Positions 45,715 through 54,347 of a DNA stretch of 64,000 nt are shown here, piece after piece. The notes under the pieces were generated by a model, which saw nothing but the letters and a program-made list of their open reading frames with translations, was not told the origin of the DNA and ran no database searches. Each line of letters opens with the position of its first letter. Position 1 is the first letter of the stretch. Both the position numbers and the translations under genes were made by a program. Origin of the DNA: Ruminiclostridium herbifermentans (lineage in GTDB: Bacteria > Bacillota > Clostridia > Acetivibrionales > DSM-1351); assembly GCF_005473905.2 (NCBI RefSeq), contig NZ_CP061336.1, positions 682,001 through 746,000 of the forward strand, in the 5' to 3' direction.

Positions 45715-46920
45715 TCAATTGTTTTTATAAGTTAATATGGGCTTAAAGGTTGCAATCACCTTTATTAAGCCAAAGTCCAATAAGCTTTGAATTACTGTAT
45801 CAATATTCTTATAAGCTTCTGGAGCTTCTTCGAAAAGAAGATTATTATCATTACAAATAACTCTGCCTTTAAATTTGGTATATTTGATTGTTTCCTTTGT
45901 GTATTTGTTTTCAAGCCTTGACTTGCACATGCTTCGTTCACATTTTCGTCCGGCACCGTGTGCCAATGAATAGCCTGATATGCAGGTGTTATCAGATGGC
46001 ATGACCAGATAAGTAAGAGAGCCTCTAGAACCTGGTATTACTACTGCTCCTGCATCGCTAGGTGAAGCACCTTTCCTGTGAATATACAGCAATTTGTTAT
46101 CACATTCTTTAATACTCACACTATTATGGGAACTGTCAACTAACTTAATAGTATGTGTGTTTATTCCAAGTGCCCTAAGAATTCTGTATGCTATTAGTTC
46201 TCTATTAATGGCAGCCCAGAAGATAGCATTATCGTGTTTTGAAAGATATTCTTTGGCTGCAGAAGAAGTTGATTGCAGACCATTTTGGGCTTCATAAAGC
46301 TTTATGCTTTCATCTAGGATTGTCTGGCCGTATCCTCGAGAGCCGCTGTGAACCAGAAGCATAATTTGTTTTTTATCAAAGCCAAGGTGACTGAAGGTTT
46401 CTTCATCAAATACAGATTCTGTTTCTTGCAGTTCTGCAAAATGATTGCCGCCACCTATAGTGCCAAGACTTGAACCTAATGGGGAAGAAATACTTTTTTC
46501 ATATTCTGGTGCTTGCAATAAAACTTCTTCTAGATTCTCAGAATTTTTTGACTTGTTCATAAGGCCTAGAGAATTCTGATTATTTCTTGCTTGATTTATT
46601 TCCTTTAAAAGCATTTCATCAAAATTCACATTATTTATTCCTTTTGATAATTTTGATATAAGCCTTTCAAGTTTTAGTTTTCTTTTTTCAAGGTCTGTCA
46701 TGAACATTGCCATTCCGCAGCCAATATCATTACCTATCAGATGAGGATAAATAATATTCTCGGTAATAATTGCTGCTCCAACAGGAGTCTTTCCTGGGTG
46801 GAGGTCAGGTAAGCCAATTGCTTTTACAACACCGGGCAGTTTGCTAACAGATTTAAGCTGTTCAACGGCAGCATGCACTAGCCAATTTTTATCAGATGAA
46901 ATGATTGTTATATTACTCAT
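45715..46920 (-). CDS. rtcB: RNA-splicing ligase RtcB (RtcB2-type)
   Basis: The protein has 401 residues, shorter than the ~480 of archaeal RtcB and like the PrfH-linked subgroup. Motifs are GLPDLHPGKTPVGAA, LIGNDIGCGMAMF (metal-binding Asp/Cys), GGGNHFAELQE, LVHSGSRGYGQ and SLAHGAGRKCERS, which carries the guanylylated His. It joins RNA 2',3'-cyclic phosphate or 3'-phosphate to 5'-OH ends using GTP and Mn. AGGAGA precedes the ATG. With prfH downstream the pair is a ribosome/RNA repair module. It converges on the tRNA cluster. Confidence 0.94.
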   Translation of the reverse strand: MSNITIISSDKNWLVHAAVEQLKSVSKLPGVVKAIGLPDLHPGKTPVGAAIITENIIYPHLIGNDIGCGMAMFMTDLEKRKLKLERLISKLSKGINNVNFDEMLLKEINQARNNQNSLGLMNKSKNSENLEEVLLQAPEYEKSISSPLGSSLGTIGGGNHFAELQETESVFDEETFSHLGFDKKQIMLLVHSGSRGYGQTILDESIKLYEAQNGLQSTSSAAKEYLSKHDNAIFWAAINRELIAYRILRALGINTHTIKLVDSSHNSVSIKECDNKLLYIHRKGASPSDAGAVVIPGSRGSLTYLVMPSDNTCISGYSLAHGAGRKCERSMCKSRLENKYTKETIKYTKFKGRVICNDNNLLFEEAPEAYKNIDTVIQSLLDFGLIKVIATFKPILTYKNN

Positions 46921-46995
46921 ATATATTTGTTTTCTCCTATTCTAAATATAAGCTATTTTAAATATAATCTTTAATCCCAAAAGGGCATAAAAATA

Positions 46996-47024
46996 CCGTG
47001 ATACAGTAACCACGGCTCTTTTTT
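46996..47024. terminator. Weak bidirectional terminator-like hairpin
   Basis: CCGTG (46996-47000) pairs with CACGG (47011-47015), followed on the plus strand by CTCTTTTTT and on the minus strand by TATTTTTAT. Confidence 0.45.
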
Positions 47025-47032
47025 ACAACAAT

Positions 47033-47056
47033 AAAAAAACACGATAACCTATCGTG
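47033..47056 (-). terminator. Rho-independent terminator on the minus strand
   Basis: Read on the minus strand, CACGATA, a 3-nt loop and TATCGTG are followed by GTTTTTTT-like sequence (seven Ts). It would end transcripts coming from the GH74 side and isolate rtcB. Confidence 0.85.
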
Positions 47057-47429
47057 AATTCTGTTAATTGAATATTTGTTTTATATCAGGCGAAGGCTAC
47101 ATTAAAATTTGACCTCAAAAAGCATGCTGAAAAAAAGAGACTAGTTTGCCTCCCACGATACTTTTTGGTCCAATATTAAATTATAAATTAAATACCTCAT
47201 AATATATTATTGTTGTCATTTTCAACACTCCTTCCCGTGTAGCTTGGGCGAGCAGATTATGTAAGTCAGCCGCCAGCCACCTAATTGATTAATAAATAAT
47301 CTTACCATTCCATAATATGCCTAGACAAAACCATAAGTCAATATATGTAATTAAATTGAAATATTATTATATCCATAATGTAACAGCCTAAAATATAGGC
47401 CTTTATCATAGGCAAGTGCAATATATCTA

Positions 47430-47558
47430 TTACTGGCTCCTGAAATTGACGCTGAAAAAATTGCGGTGAAGAACAAGCACTTCCGCCGACCTTATAAACA
47501 AGGTATCCTGTATCGGGTCAATATTCACAGCTGCTGACTGCTGCTGTGTCGGCTGCAT
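47430..47558 (-). CDS. Candidate small protein, 42 residues, GC-rich
   Basis: A minus-strand frame starts ATG at 47558 with GAAGGA ~6 nt upstream and reads MQPTQQQSAAVNIDPIQDT, later RSAEVLVLHRNFFS. I recognise no family. Its GC content (about half) stands out from the ~30 percent around it, which is why it was noticed. It lies 163 nt after the GH74 stop and before a minus-strand terminator, so it could be on the GH74 transcript. It could also be a fragment of an imported gene or a structured RNA. No function is claimed. Confidence 0.35.
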   Translation of the reverse strand: MQPTQQQSAAVNIDPIQDTLFIRSAEVLVLHRNFFSVNFRSQ

Positions 47559-47721
47559 TACTTGTCCTTCACCTAATATTTACAATATCAATTTCTACCT
47601 GCACTTTGCAATTAGATAAATATAGCTATTTCGTTTTTTATTGCTATAATAAATAGGTATACATAAAATGTTGTTTTCCAACAAACAGTTTAAAAAGTTA
47701 ATCAAAACAAATGAGATTCAA

Positions 47722-50352
47722 TTAAAATGAAGTAATTATACCTAACAAATAGCTTTTTAGTGCTGCAAAGTCAATAGCATTGACAGAGCCATCTTTATTA
47801 ACATCAGCAAGAACTAATTGCTCTTGAGTGAGAGTAGTTGAACCTAGAAGATACATTTTTAATGCAGCAAAATCGACAGAATCAATATTGCCGTCTTTGT
47901 TAATGTCTCCTAAAGAGAAAGTTGGTATTTGAGGCTCAGCGCCTGAAGGTTCACCATATACAATACCTCTTCCGTTGGTTGCAACAAAGACACGTCCATA
48001 AACTCTTAAATCTCCAGTAATAGAATAATTTATCGAGCCATACTGGTGCTGGTCATCATTTACTCTTACCCAGCTTTTAGCCATATCATCTGAGCGGTAA
48101 ACTGCATATAGACCGTCTGTTTCACCGCACATATATATTGCAAGATAATTTCCTCCATCTTTAGCCTTTCCGAAGCCAATAACATCACATCTGGTAGGAC
48201 CATTAACTTTATTTATTGTTTTTCCGCCGTCAGTGGTATAGGAAAGACCAGTTGTTGGACCAGGAATCCAAACATGACCTTCTTTACCTGGAACGGCTTT
48301 AATCTTAGCAGTAGGGGACTCAAGACCTGTTTGTACTGCAGTAAATGTAAGTCCTCCATCATTACTTACATAGAAAGTGCTGTCTGCATATGCATAGAAT
48401 ACTTTTGGATTAACTCTATCTGAGCAAACATCTGCACCTGCAGGCAGAGTACTAACAGCTTTCCAGCCACCGTTTACATAGCATATAACTCCCTGGCTTG
48501 TACTAGGTGACCAAACAAAGGTAGAACCGTCAGCAGACATTGCAACAGTACCACCCTGCACTATATCGTCTGGATTTGTAGCAGGGAAAGTATAGCTTAC
48601 ATTTGGATGTGCTTCAGTCCATGTCTTTCCGCCATCTTTTGATATAGCAACACTCTTTTTAATCATCTCATATTGCTCTTTATCAATATTACCTACTCTT
48701 ACCATCATATTTGGATTAAGTTCTGCATAATCCATACCAGTAGTACTTGTAAATGTAGGGTTTGTCATCATGCAGTCAGGTCCTTTTTGAAGGTCTTCAT
48801 GAACAAAACCGCATATATCACCAACACCGCTTATTAATTCTACACCGTCAATAGGTGGGCACATAAGGCTTAAAACTGCTGTCTGCTCTATTCCAATTCC
48901 CATAACTTCAATATTTACATATTTACCTTTATCCCAGTCAGTTAAGTTCTTTGTACCGTAGACGGTAGCACCTGTACCGTACATCATTTCATCTGAGTCA
49001 AAAGGATTAATTTCTATATCGCCAATCATCCAACCCAGCTTTGGTGTAGGGCTGTCTACTATTTCATTACCAGATACTAGACCTCCTGATGCAGCGTTTA
49101 CTTTTTTACCCCAGGAGAGCCAAGGTGCTTTCGAAATATCCATTGTATATTTTAGATTTCTTGAAGGCCATGAATCACCAAACTCCCATATAGCATCCCA
49201 AGTAGCTCCAGCATCAGTAGAACGGTAAATGTTATCATCAGGCCACCATGACTCTAATGTTGTTACAATTAGTGTGTCTGGATTTTGTGCGTCAACGCTT
49301 AAACCAGCAAATCCATAGTAATTTTCGTATTTAGGAGAACCGTCCCAGTTTTTCCCTGAAGGAGGTGTTATATCTGTCCAAACACCTGTATTTGTATCAT
49401 ATTTGTAAACTGCACCATCTTGACACTGATATGGTCCGCCTCTATCACCATATGTTACATATAAAATTCCGTTACCGCTGATAACTCCATGGTATGGAAT
49501 TCCTATTGTCAAAGCATCTTGGTTATGTCGCGTAAATGTAGCTTCTGTAGGCTGACCTTCAACAGGACTCCATGTTTTTCCGGCATCATGACTTACATAA
49601 AGTGGATTCTTTTTATCAGCAACTCCTACATAAATATCCTGTGTAGGTGTGCCTTTAGTTCCTTTGGCAGAATCAAAGGTTACAAAACACAGACCTAAAT
49701 TATCAGATGTATATTCAAAATTTGGGTCTTCAACATAGTTTCCTACGTTTGTAAAGCTAGTTACTTTTGCCCATGTTTTACCGTAGTCTGTACTTTTCCA
49801 TAATCCATTTCCACTTCTTGCAGCAAAATATAGTATGTTATTGCTGTTAGGATCTATCATTAAGCGCTCACCAACTGAACGCCCAGGCATATTTCCGCCA
49901 AATTTGAAAGGTAGTTCAGTTCTTTCCCATGTTTTGCCGTAGTCATCAGAACGTAAGATATATCCGTTCATTGAAGTCCAGCTATTTGTATATGTACCAG
50001 CCGCAATGTAAACTCTGTTTGTTTCAACAGGATCTGTAGCTATACTTTCACATCCAAGTAAATTCCATTCATCAGGTGAAACCCAATCAGTAATAGGCTC
50101 CCACTCTAATGTCTGCTTATTTCTAATATATGCTCCTCCCATATCAGTTCTAGCATAAACAAGACCTTCTTCACTTGGATTATAGATAATTCCGCAGACA
50201 AATCCTCCTCCACCTTCGATTGTTACATTATCCCATTTGTATGGAACACTTGTTGCTCCATTTGCGCATAAATTTGGTGTTATTATGGATGTACACGTAA
50301 AAATAATAACTAAAGATAGAATTATTATTTTTCTGATATTTCTAATCTTCAT
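47722..50352 (-). CDS. xgh74A: GH74 xyloglucanase with type I dockerin (cellulosomal)
   Basis: The protein has 876 residues. Signal peptide ~1-33 is followed by a GH74 catalytic module of two seven-bladed beta-propellers (~38-770) with BNR-type blades ([24 protein letters not shown]). The N-terminal catalytic Asp is expected in [11 protein letters not shown], as in known GH74 enzymes; the second lies in the C-terminal propeller near [21 protein letters not shown] dockerin (~808-870) has two calcium loops [20 protein letters not shown] and [20 protein letters not shown]. It cleaves the beta-1,4-glucan backbone of xyloglucan and docks on a cohesin scaffold. AGGAGG precedes the ATG. It is the only polysaccharidase in the window, far from any visible cellulosome cluster. 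Confidence 0.95.
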   Translation of the reverse strand: MKIRNIRKIIILSLVIIFTCTSIITPNLCANGATSVPYKWDNVTIEGGGGFVCGIIYNPSEEGLVYARTDMGGAYIRNKQTLEWEPITDWVSPDEWNLLGCESIATDPVETNRVYIAAGTYTNSWTSMNGYILRSDDYGKTWERTELPFKFGGNMPGRSVGERLMIDPNSNNILYFAARSGNGLWKSTDYGKTWAKVTSFTNVGNYVEDPNFEYTSDNLGLCFVTFDSAKGTKGTPTQDIYVGVADKKNPLYVSHDAGKTWSPVEGQPTEATFTRHNQDALTIGIPYHGVISGNGILYVTYGDRGGPYQCQDGAVYKYDTNTGVWTDITPPSGKNWDGSPKYENYYGFAGLSVDAQNPDTLIVTTLESWWPDDNIYRSTDAGATWDAIWEFGDSWPSRNLKYTMDISKAPWLSWGKKVNAASGGLVSGNEIVDSPTPKLGWMIGDIEINPFDSDEMMYGTGATVYGTKNLTDWDKGKYVNIEVMGIGIEQTAVLSLMCPPIDGVELISGVGDICGFVHEDLQKGPDCMMTNPTFTSTTGMDYAELNPNMMVRVGNIDKEQYEMIKKSVAISKDGGKTWTEAHPNVSYTFPATNPDDIVQGGTVAMSADGSTFVWSPSTSQGVICYVNGGWKAVSTLPAGADVCSDRVNPKVFYAYADSTFYVSNDGGLTFTAVQTGLESPTAKIKAVPGKEGHVWIPGPTTGLSYTTDGGKTINKVNGPTRCDVIGFGKAKDGGNYLAIYMCGETDGLYAVYRSDDMAKSWVRVNDDQHQYGSINYSITGDLRVYGRVFVATNGRGIVYGEPSGAEPQIPTFSLGDINKDGNIDSVDFAALKMYLLGSTTLTQEQLVLADVNKDGSVNAIDFAALKSYLLGIITSF

Positions 50353-51119
50353 ATGATTAACCTCCTACATTTCTACTTAATTCATCACTTATATTTGAGT
50401 GATAGTATTAATATAGCTATAATGCTCATTAAACGCTGTTAATAAGTCAAATTTTCTGTATTTTTAGTTTAATTAATACTATTCACATAAACTAAGTGAA
50501 AACTGTTAAAAATTCACAGTAGATATTTTTATAAAATTAGACCTTTTATGACTTGAAATATAAAGCTATTGGTAAAGCTAGTCCCCCCCTTCAATCAATT
50601 TTGAATTTTTAGCTAGTGGAAATTATACTGATATTCCTCCTTTCATTTTGAAGATGTTTATATACTTTAAGTGTATTACTTAAACAGTAAACAAGGTACT
50701 GCAATAATTACATAGTATTTACTGTAATAATTGCATAGTAATTACTGTAAAATTACATAGTGACAAAATTTCCTTTCAAAGATGCAGAACCATTAAGGTG
50801 CAAAGATATTTTCTATAGCTGATAAAAAAATATAAGATAAAACAATCTGTCCTTAAAATCGACTTTAATATAGATATAGCAACAATAAGCTTCTTATAAG
50901 TAATATTATACAATTTTTTGCTAAATTCGGCATGAAAAAAATGTAGAAAAGCAAAGAGAATGTTGGAGGAGTTTATTTGAAATGCTAATGTACGATATAT
51001 TCTAAATTTAGCTGATATTAATTTACTTTGTTAATGATTATTTCAAAAACCAATAATTAAATATATAATAGATAATATATTACGAGATTAAGGCAGAATC
51101 AATTAATAGGAGTAAGCAA
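50353..51119. other. Divergent 767-bp gap (GH74 / cobT)
   Basis: It contains an inverted repeat GTGATAGTATTAA (50399-50411) / TTAATACTATTCAC (50473-50486) in front of GH74 and the iteron-like repeats at 50696-50764. No cobalamin riboswitch (B12 box) is found upstream of cobT. Confidence 0.5.
50696..50764. repeat. Three iteron-like direct repeats of ~22 bp
   Basis: Units GTACTGCAATAATTACATAG, TTACTGTAATAATTGCATAG and TTACTGTAAAATTACATAG lie head to tail between GH74 and cobT. They look like repeated operator sites. Confidence 0.7.
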
Positions 51120-52178
51120 ATGATATTAAATGAATTACTGAATAAAATAGTACCTTTAGATACAGAATCAATGAGAAATGCTCAAATTAGGTTAGATAGT
51201 CTTACAAAACCACTTGGAAGTCTAGGTAAGCTTGAAGATATTGTAGTAAAGCTGTCAGGTATAAATTGTTCTTCTGCTCCAAAGGTTGATAATAAAGCAA
51301 TTGTTGTGATGTGTGCTGATAATGGTGTTGTTGAGGAAGGTGTCAGTTCGTGCCCTAAAAGTGTTACCGCATCTGTTACTTGTAATTTTACTAGGGGTAT
51401 AACTGCGTTAAATGTATTTTCGAGACTCACACAGTCAAAGGTGGTAGTTGTAGATATTGGGGTTGATGCTGATATTCAAAATGATGCAATTGTAAGCAGG
51501 AAAATCCGAAAAGGTACTTGGAATATGGTAAAGGGTGCTGCTATGACGGAAGAGGAAGCAATTAAAGGGATTATGACTGGAATTGAGATTGTAAAGGATT
51601 TAAAAGAGGAAGGAGTAAATCTTTTAGGCACTGGTGAAATGGGTATCGGTAACACATCAACAAGTAGTGCAATCACAGCCGTTTTTACTGGTGAACCAGT
51701 TGAAAGGTTGGTTGGAGTTGGATCTGGACTTTCAAAAGCAGCTTACATAAATAAAATAGAGGTAATCAAAAGGGCAATTGAAATAAATAAGCCCGATGCT
51801 AATAATCCAATAGATGTGCTTGCAAAGGTTGGAGGATTTGATATTGCAGGACTTACAGGTTGCTTTTTAGGGGCTGCAATATACAGAATACCAATTGTAA
51901 TTGATGGCTTTATATCAGCTGCTGCGGCATTAACTGCAATTCGTATAAATCCAAAAGCAAGAGAGTATATGTTTACATCCCATGGTTCTGCAGAACCAGG
52001 AGCTGAAATTGTTATGAAAGCCATCAATATGGAACCAATGCTGAATCTGAATATGAGAGTAGGAGAAGGAACAGGAGCTGCTTTAGGTTTTCAAATTATT
52101 GACGCGGCTATGGCAGCATATACTCAGATGGGAACTTTTGCTGATGCTCAAATTGAGCAGTATGTGCCTCAAGAGTAG
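51120..52178 (+). CDS. cobT: Nicotinate-nucleotide-dimethylbenzimidazole phosphoribosyltransferase
   Basis: The protein has 352 residues, standard length. Motifs are RLDSLTKPLGSLGKLED, MCADNGVVEEGVSSCPKSVT, LLGTGEMGIGNTSTSSAI, VGGFDIAGLTGCFLGAA, SHGSAEPGAE and the catalytic Glu in RVGEGTGAALGFQIIDA. It makes alpha-ribazole phosphate from dimethylbenzimidazole or a related base and nicotinate mononucleotide for the lower ligand of cobamides. TAGGAGTAAG precedes the ATG. No other cobalamin gene is adjacent, so it is an isolated copy in this window. Confidence 0.96.
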   Translation: MILNELLNKIVPLDTESMRNAQIRLDSLTKPLGSLGKLEDIVVKLSGINCSSAPKVDNKAIVVMCADNGVVEEGVSSCPKSVTASVTCNFTRGITALNVFSRLTQSKVVVVDIGVDADIQNDAIVSRKIRKGTWNMVKGAAMTEEEAIKGIMTGIEIVKDLKEEGVNLLGTGEMGIGNTSTSSAITAVFTGEPVERLVGVGSGLSKAAYINKIEVIKRAIEINKPDANNPIDVLAKVGGFDIAGLTGCFLGAAIYRIPIVIDGFISAAAALTAIRINPKAREYMFTSHGSAEPGAEIVMKAINMEPMLNLNMRVGEGTGAALGFQIIDAAMAAYTQMGTFADAQIEQYVPQE

Positions 52179-52222
52179 TTTTAATTATTAATGGAATTAT
52201 GATTTTGATAAAACACTTACAT

Positions 52223-52251
52223 TTGACAAGGCGTTAGTTAAGTAGTATTCT
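52223..52251 (+). promoter_or_regulatory. Sigma-A promoter of the 52494-54033 pair
   Basis: TTGACA (52223-52228) and TATTCT (52246-52251) are separated by 17 bp, about 240 nt upstream of the start at 52494. Confidence 0.6.
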
Positions 52252-52430
52252 GTTTATACTAATTAGCATTAAAAATGGGGTATCACTTATTGTAGTGTGC
52301 CACTTCTCAATTGATATAAAAATTCCTCTATTTTATATACGAAATAGTATTATATTGGCATTATCTAGTGGCCTAGTTTTATAAAGAGAGAGCAAAAGAT
52401 GAATTTGATATTAAATTATATTATTTATAA

Positions 52431-52496
52431 GGGAGGTACTGTTCCGTGTCATTCCATTGATAAGCTCTCAAAGTGTAATGGCATGGGTATAATATG
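52431..52496 (+). promoter_or_regulatory. Hairpin-bridged ribosome-binding site of the membrane-protein gene
   Basis: GGGAGGT (52431-52437) lies 57 nt before the ATG at 52494. CCATT (52454-52458) pairs with AATGG (52477-52481), and CCGTG (52444-52448) with CATGG (52482-52486, one G-U). Folding leaves 12-14 nt. GGCATGGGTATA is shared with the sites before 1098 and 42943. Here the decoy ATG in CATGGG is out of frame and stops at a TGA overlapping the true start. Confidence 0.6.
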
Positions 52497-53045
52497 AAAA
52501 AGTATTTATATGGAAGTTGGGCTATAATTAAGTATTATTTATTTGTAATGATTTTTTTCTATATTTTTATTATTGGATTTTATTCAAGAGCTGGTTATTT
52601 TTCAATAGCAACTTTTATTATTTTAATACCGCTTATTTACTATGAAATGACAAACTATGTCGGCTTTGATAAACGTAAATTCGGTGAGATAAGGCCTTAT
52701 GAGGGAGCAATATATGGATTGCTGGCAGTATTACCTTTCGTTCTCATTCAATTATTGGTATTATTGATTATTCCACAATTAGATTTAAGCTTTATAAGCC
52801 CTACTATCAAATACGATACATTAAAGCTAACTTTAGTTAAAGTCTTTGTAGCACCAATGCTGTTTATTCCTAAAATAGCGGGTTATACTTCTGTTTGTGG
52901 ATATGCTACAGCATGGTTTACAATTATTTTATCTGCATTTTTAGGGTATTTTTCAGGATATAAAGGATTTGACTTGGGGGTTTTTATTAGAAGGCTCGTT
53001 GGATTGCAACCAAAGAAAAGAGGCCCAAAGCCTAGAAGATATTAA
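52494..53045 (+). CDS. Four-helix membrane protein, function unknown
   Basis: The protein has 183 residues. Hydrophobic helices lie at ~13-30, ~34-54, ~72-95 and ~135-155, with a conserved-looking NYVGFDKRKFGEIRPYEGAI loop and a strongly basic C-terminus (QPKKRGPKPRRY) that should face the cytoplasm. No transporter or enzyme motif is recognised. It is followed after 46 nt by the helical-repeat protein, and the two probably form an operon from the promoter at 52223. Translation appears to use the hairpin-bridged site, since no Shine-Dalgarno site is close to the ATG. Confidence 0.7.
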   Translation: MKKYLYGSWAIIKYYLFVMIFFYIFIIGFYSRAGYFSIATFIILIPLIYYEMTNYVGFDKRKFGEIRPYEGAIYGLLAVLPFVLIQLLVLLIIPQLDLSFISPTIKYDTLKLTLVKVFVAPMLFIPKIAGYTSVCGYATAWFTIILSAFLGYFSGYKGFDLGVFIRRLVGLQPKKRGPKPRRY

Positions 53046-53091
53046 TATCTGTAATTCATGAGGTTTGAACTGTTTATTGTTTTGTTAAATA

Positions 53092-54033
53092 ATGAATAGA
53101 TACAAGGAATATAATAGTCCTGTTTTCAACTATTCAACTAACGGTTTACCAATTTTTATACCCAAAATTAAGCTTGGAGGTTTAGATTTGAATAAGAGTT
53201 CTATAGTTACCAAAAGCTTTAACGAAGCTATTGAGGAAGGTTTTAATAATTATTTGGAGAAACACGCTACATTTGATAATTATGAAGTAAAAATAGATGA
53301 AGAGCAGTTAATGAAAGAATTAGAAGAAAAGTGGCTTAATGAAGCTATTGCTGAAATTGATAATATAACACCCAAGGAATATATAAACTCCTTGGCATCT
53401 TTACAGGATTTAATGGATTTCTTTGCAGAATTAGCTTCTGCGTCTGACGTTGGCATTCCTGATATTCTCATTGATAGATTTAAGGAGCATGGATTAGAGG
53501 CGGCGGACATGCTGTTTGAATTTGCAAAAAATAATATTGAATTGAAAACAGAGTCAAATAGGTTAGCATTTATACATGCAGTATATGTTATTGGCCTCTT
53601 TAAATATAATGAATATAAGGAAAAGCTAATTGGGCTCTTGATGGAATATTCTAATGAGGAAATGATTTCAGAGGCAGTTCGTATTGCAATTAGTGAATAT
53701 GGAGATGAAATTTTACAGGACTTAATTAAGGCCTTCAATGAAGCAGAGCATGAGTCTGCTAAGGAACATTTGCTTATTTGCATTGCTGAAATATCAAAAG
53801 ACCATCCATCAGATGAAGTTTATTATTTGCTAAAAAGTGCTTTTAGAGTTTTGAATAATATAAAGGTGGCTGCTGAGGTTTTAGGTGACTATGGCGATGG
53901 TAGAGCCATTCCAATGCTCAGAGGCTATGTCATTAAGAACAATAATAAAATTGATAAAGATACTTTTAATTTGATAAGAGCTGTAATTAAGAAATTGGGT
54001 GGAGAAATAGACGACTTGGTTTATGGTAATTAA
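53092..54033 (+). CDS. HEAT-like helical-repeat protein, function unknown
   Basis: The protein has 313 residues, acidic, almost entirely helical after residue ~55. The C-terminal ~170 residues show repeated antiparallel helix pairs (NRLAFIHAVYVIGLFKYNEY, EMISEAVRIAISEYGDEIL, KVAAEVLGDYGDGRAIPML), a HEAT/armadillo-like pattern suited to protein binding. The ATG at 53092 has no nearby Shine-Dalgarno site. GGAGG at 53176-53180 lies 7 nt before an in-frame TTG (53188), which could start a 281-residue product. It is probably cotranscribed with the membrane protein upstream. I would not assign a function. Confidence 0.65.
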   Translation: MNRYKEYNSPVFNYSTNGLPIFIPKIKLGGLDLNKSSIVTKSFNEAIEEGFNNYLEKHATFDNYEVKIDEEQLMKELEEKWLNEAIAEIDNITPKEYINSLASLQDLMDFFAELASASDVGIPDILIDRFKEHGLEAADMLFEFAKNNIELKTESNRLAFIHAVYVIGLFKYNEYKEKLIGLLMEYSNEEMISEAVRIAISEYGDEILQDLIKAFNEAEHESAKEHLLICIAEISKDHPSDEVYYLLKSAFRVLNNIKVAAEVLGDYGDGRAIPMLRGYVIKNNNKIDKDTFNLIRAVIKKLGGEIDDLVYGN

Positions 54034-54347
54034 CTCTATCTTAGCACATACAAATAGGCTTTATACAGAATACTCAACTGCAAAGTTTTATAACTTACTC
54101 TAAATTTATTAATTATAACTTTGTGTCAGTCCTCGTTTTTTATTTGATGTATAGGATTTGTATATTTTAACTTGGTTAAGAATGCTGATATAACTTAATT
54201 TGAACCAGAACACCAATAGTTTGCTGATATAAAAAGTTCCTATACGTGGGGATTGAATGAAGCAAATTTATTGATTTAGTCATATTGAAGCCAGTTATGA
54301 ATATCCATAATAATAAGGATATTCATAACAACTAAAGGATGGTTTCT
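54034..54347. other. Leader region of cwlD
   Basis: This 314-bp gap has no gene. Its main feature is the perfect hairpin at 54294-54329 directly in front of the cwlD Shine-Dalgarno site. Confidence 0.5.
54294..54329 (+). promoter_or_regulatory. Perfect 13-bp leader hairpin before cwlD
   Basis: GTTATGAATATCC (54294-54306) and GGATATTCATAAC (54317-54329) pair perfectly. The Shine-Dalgarno site AAAGGA starts 5 nt later and is not covered by the stem. It could be an operator or an mRNA-stabilising 5' structure. Confidence 0.6.

Larger units (their letters stand above)
46921..47721. other. 801-bp gap with terminators and a GC-rich small frame
   Basis: It lies between rtcB and the GH74 gene, both minus. 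It contains two terminator-like hairpins (46996-47024, 47033-47056) and a 42-codon minus frame (47430-47558). A GC-rich stretch around 47240-47285 is unexplained. A short minus frame with good Shine-Dalgarno site AAGGAGTG near 47220 encodes only 11 residues (MTTIIYYEVFN type). Confidence 0.5.

Noticed and set aside
50800-51119. Possible cobalamin riboswitch before cobT
   Set aside because: No B12-box-like conserved core was found in the leader.
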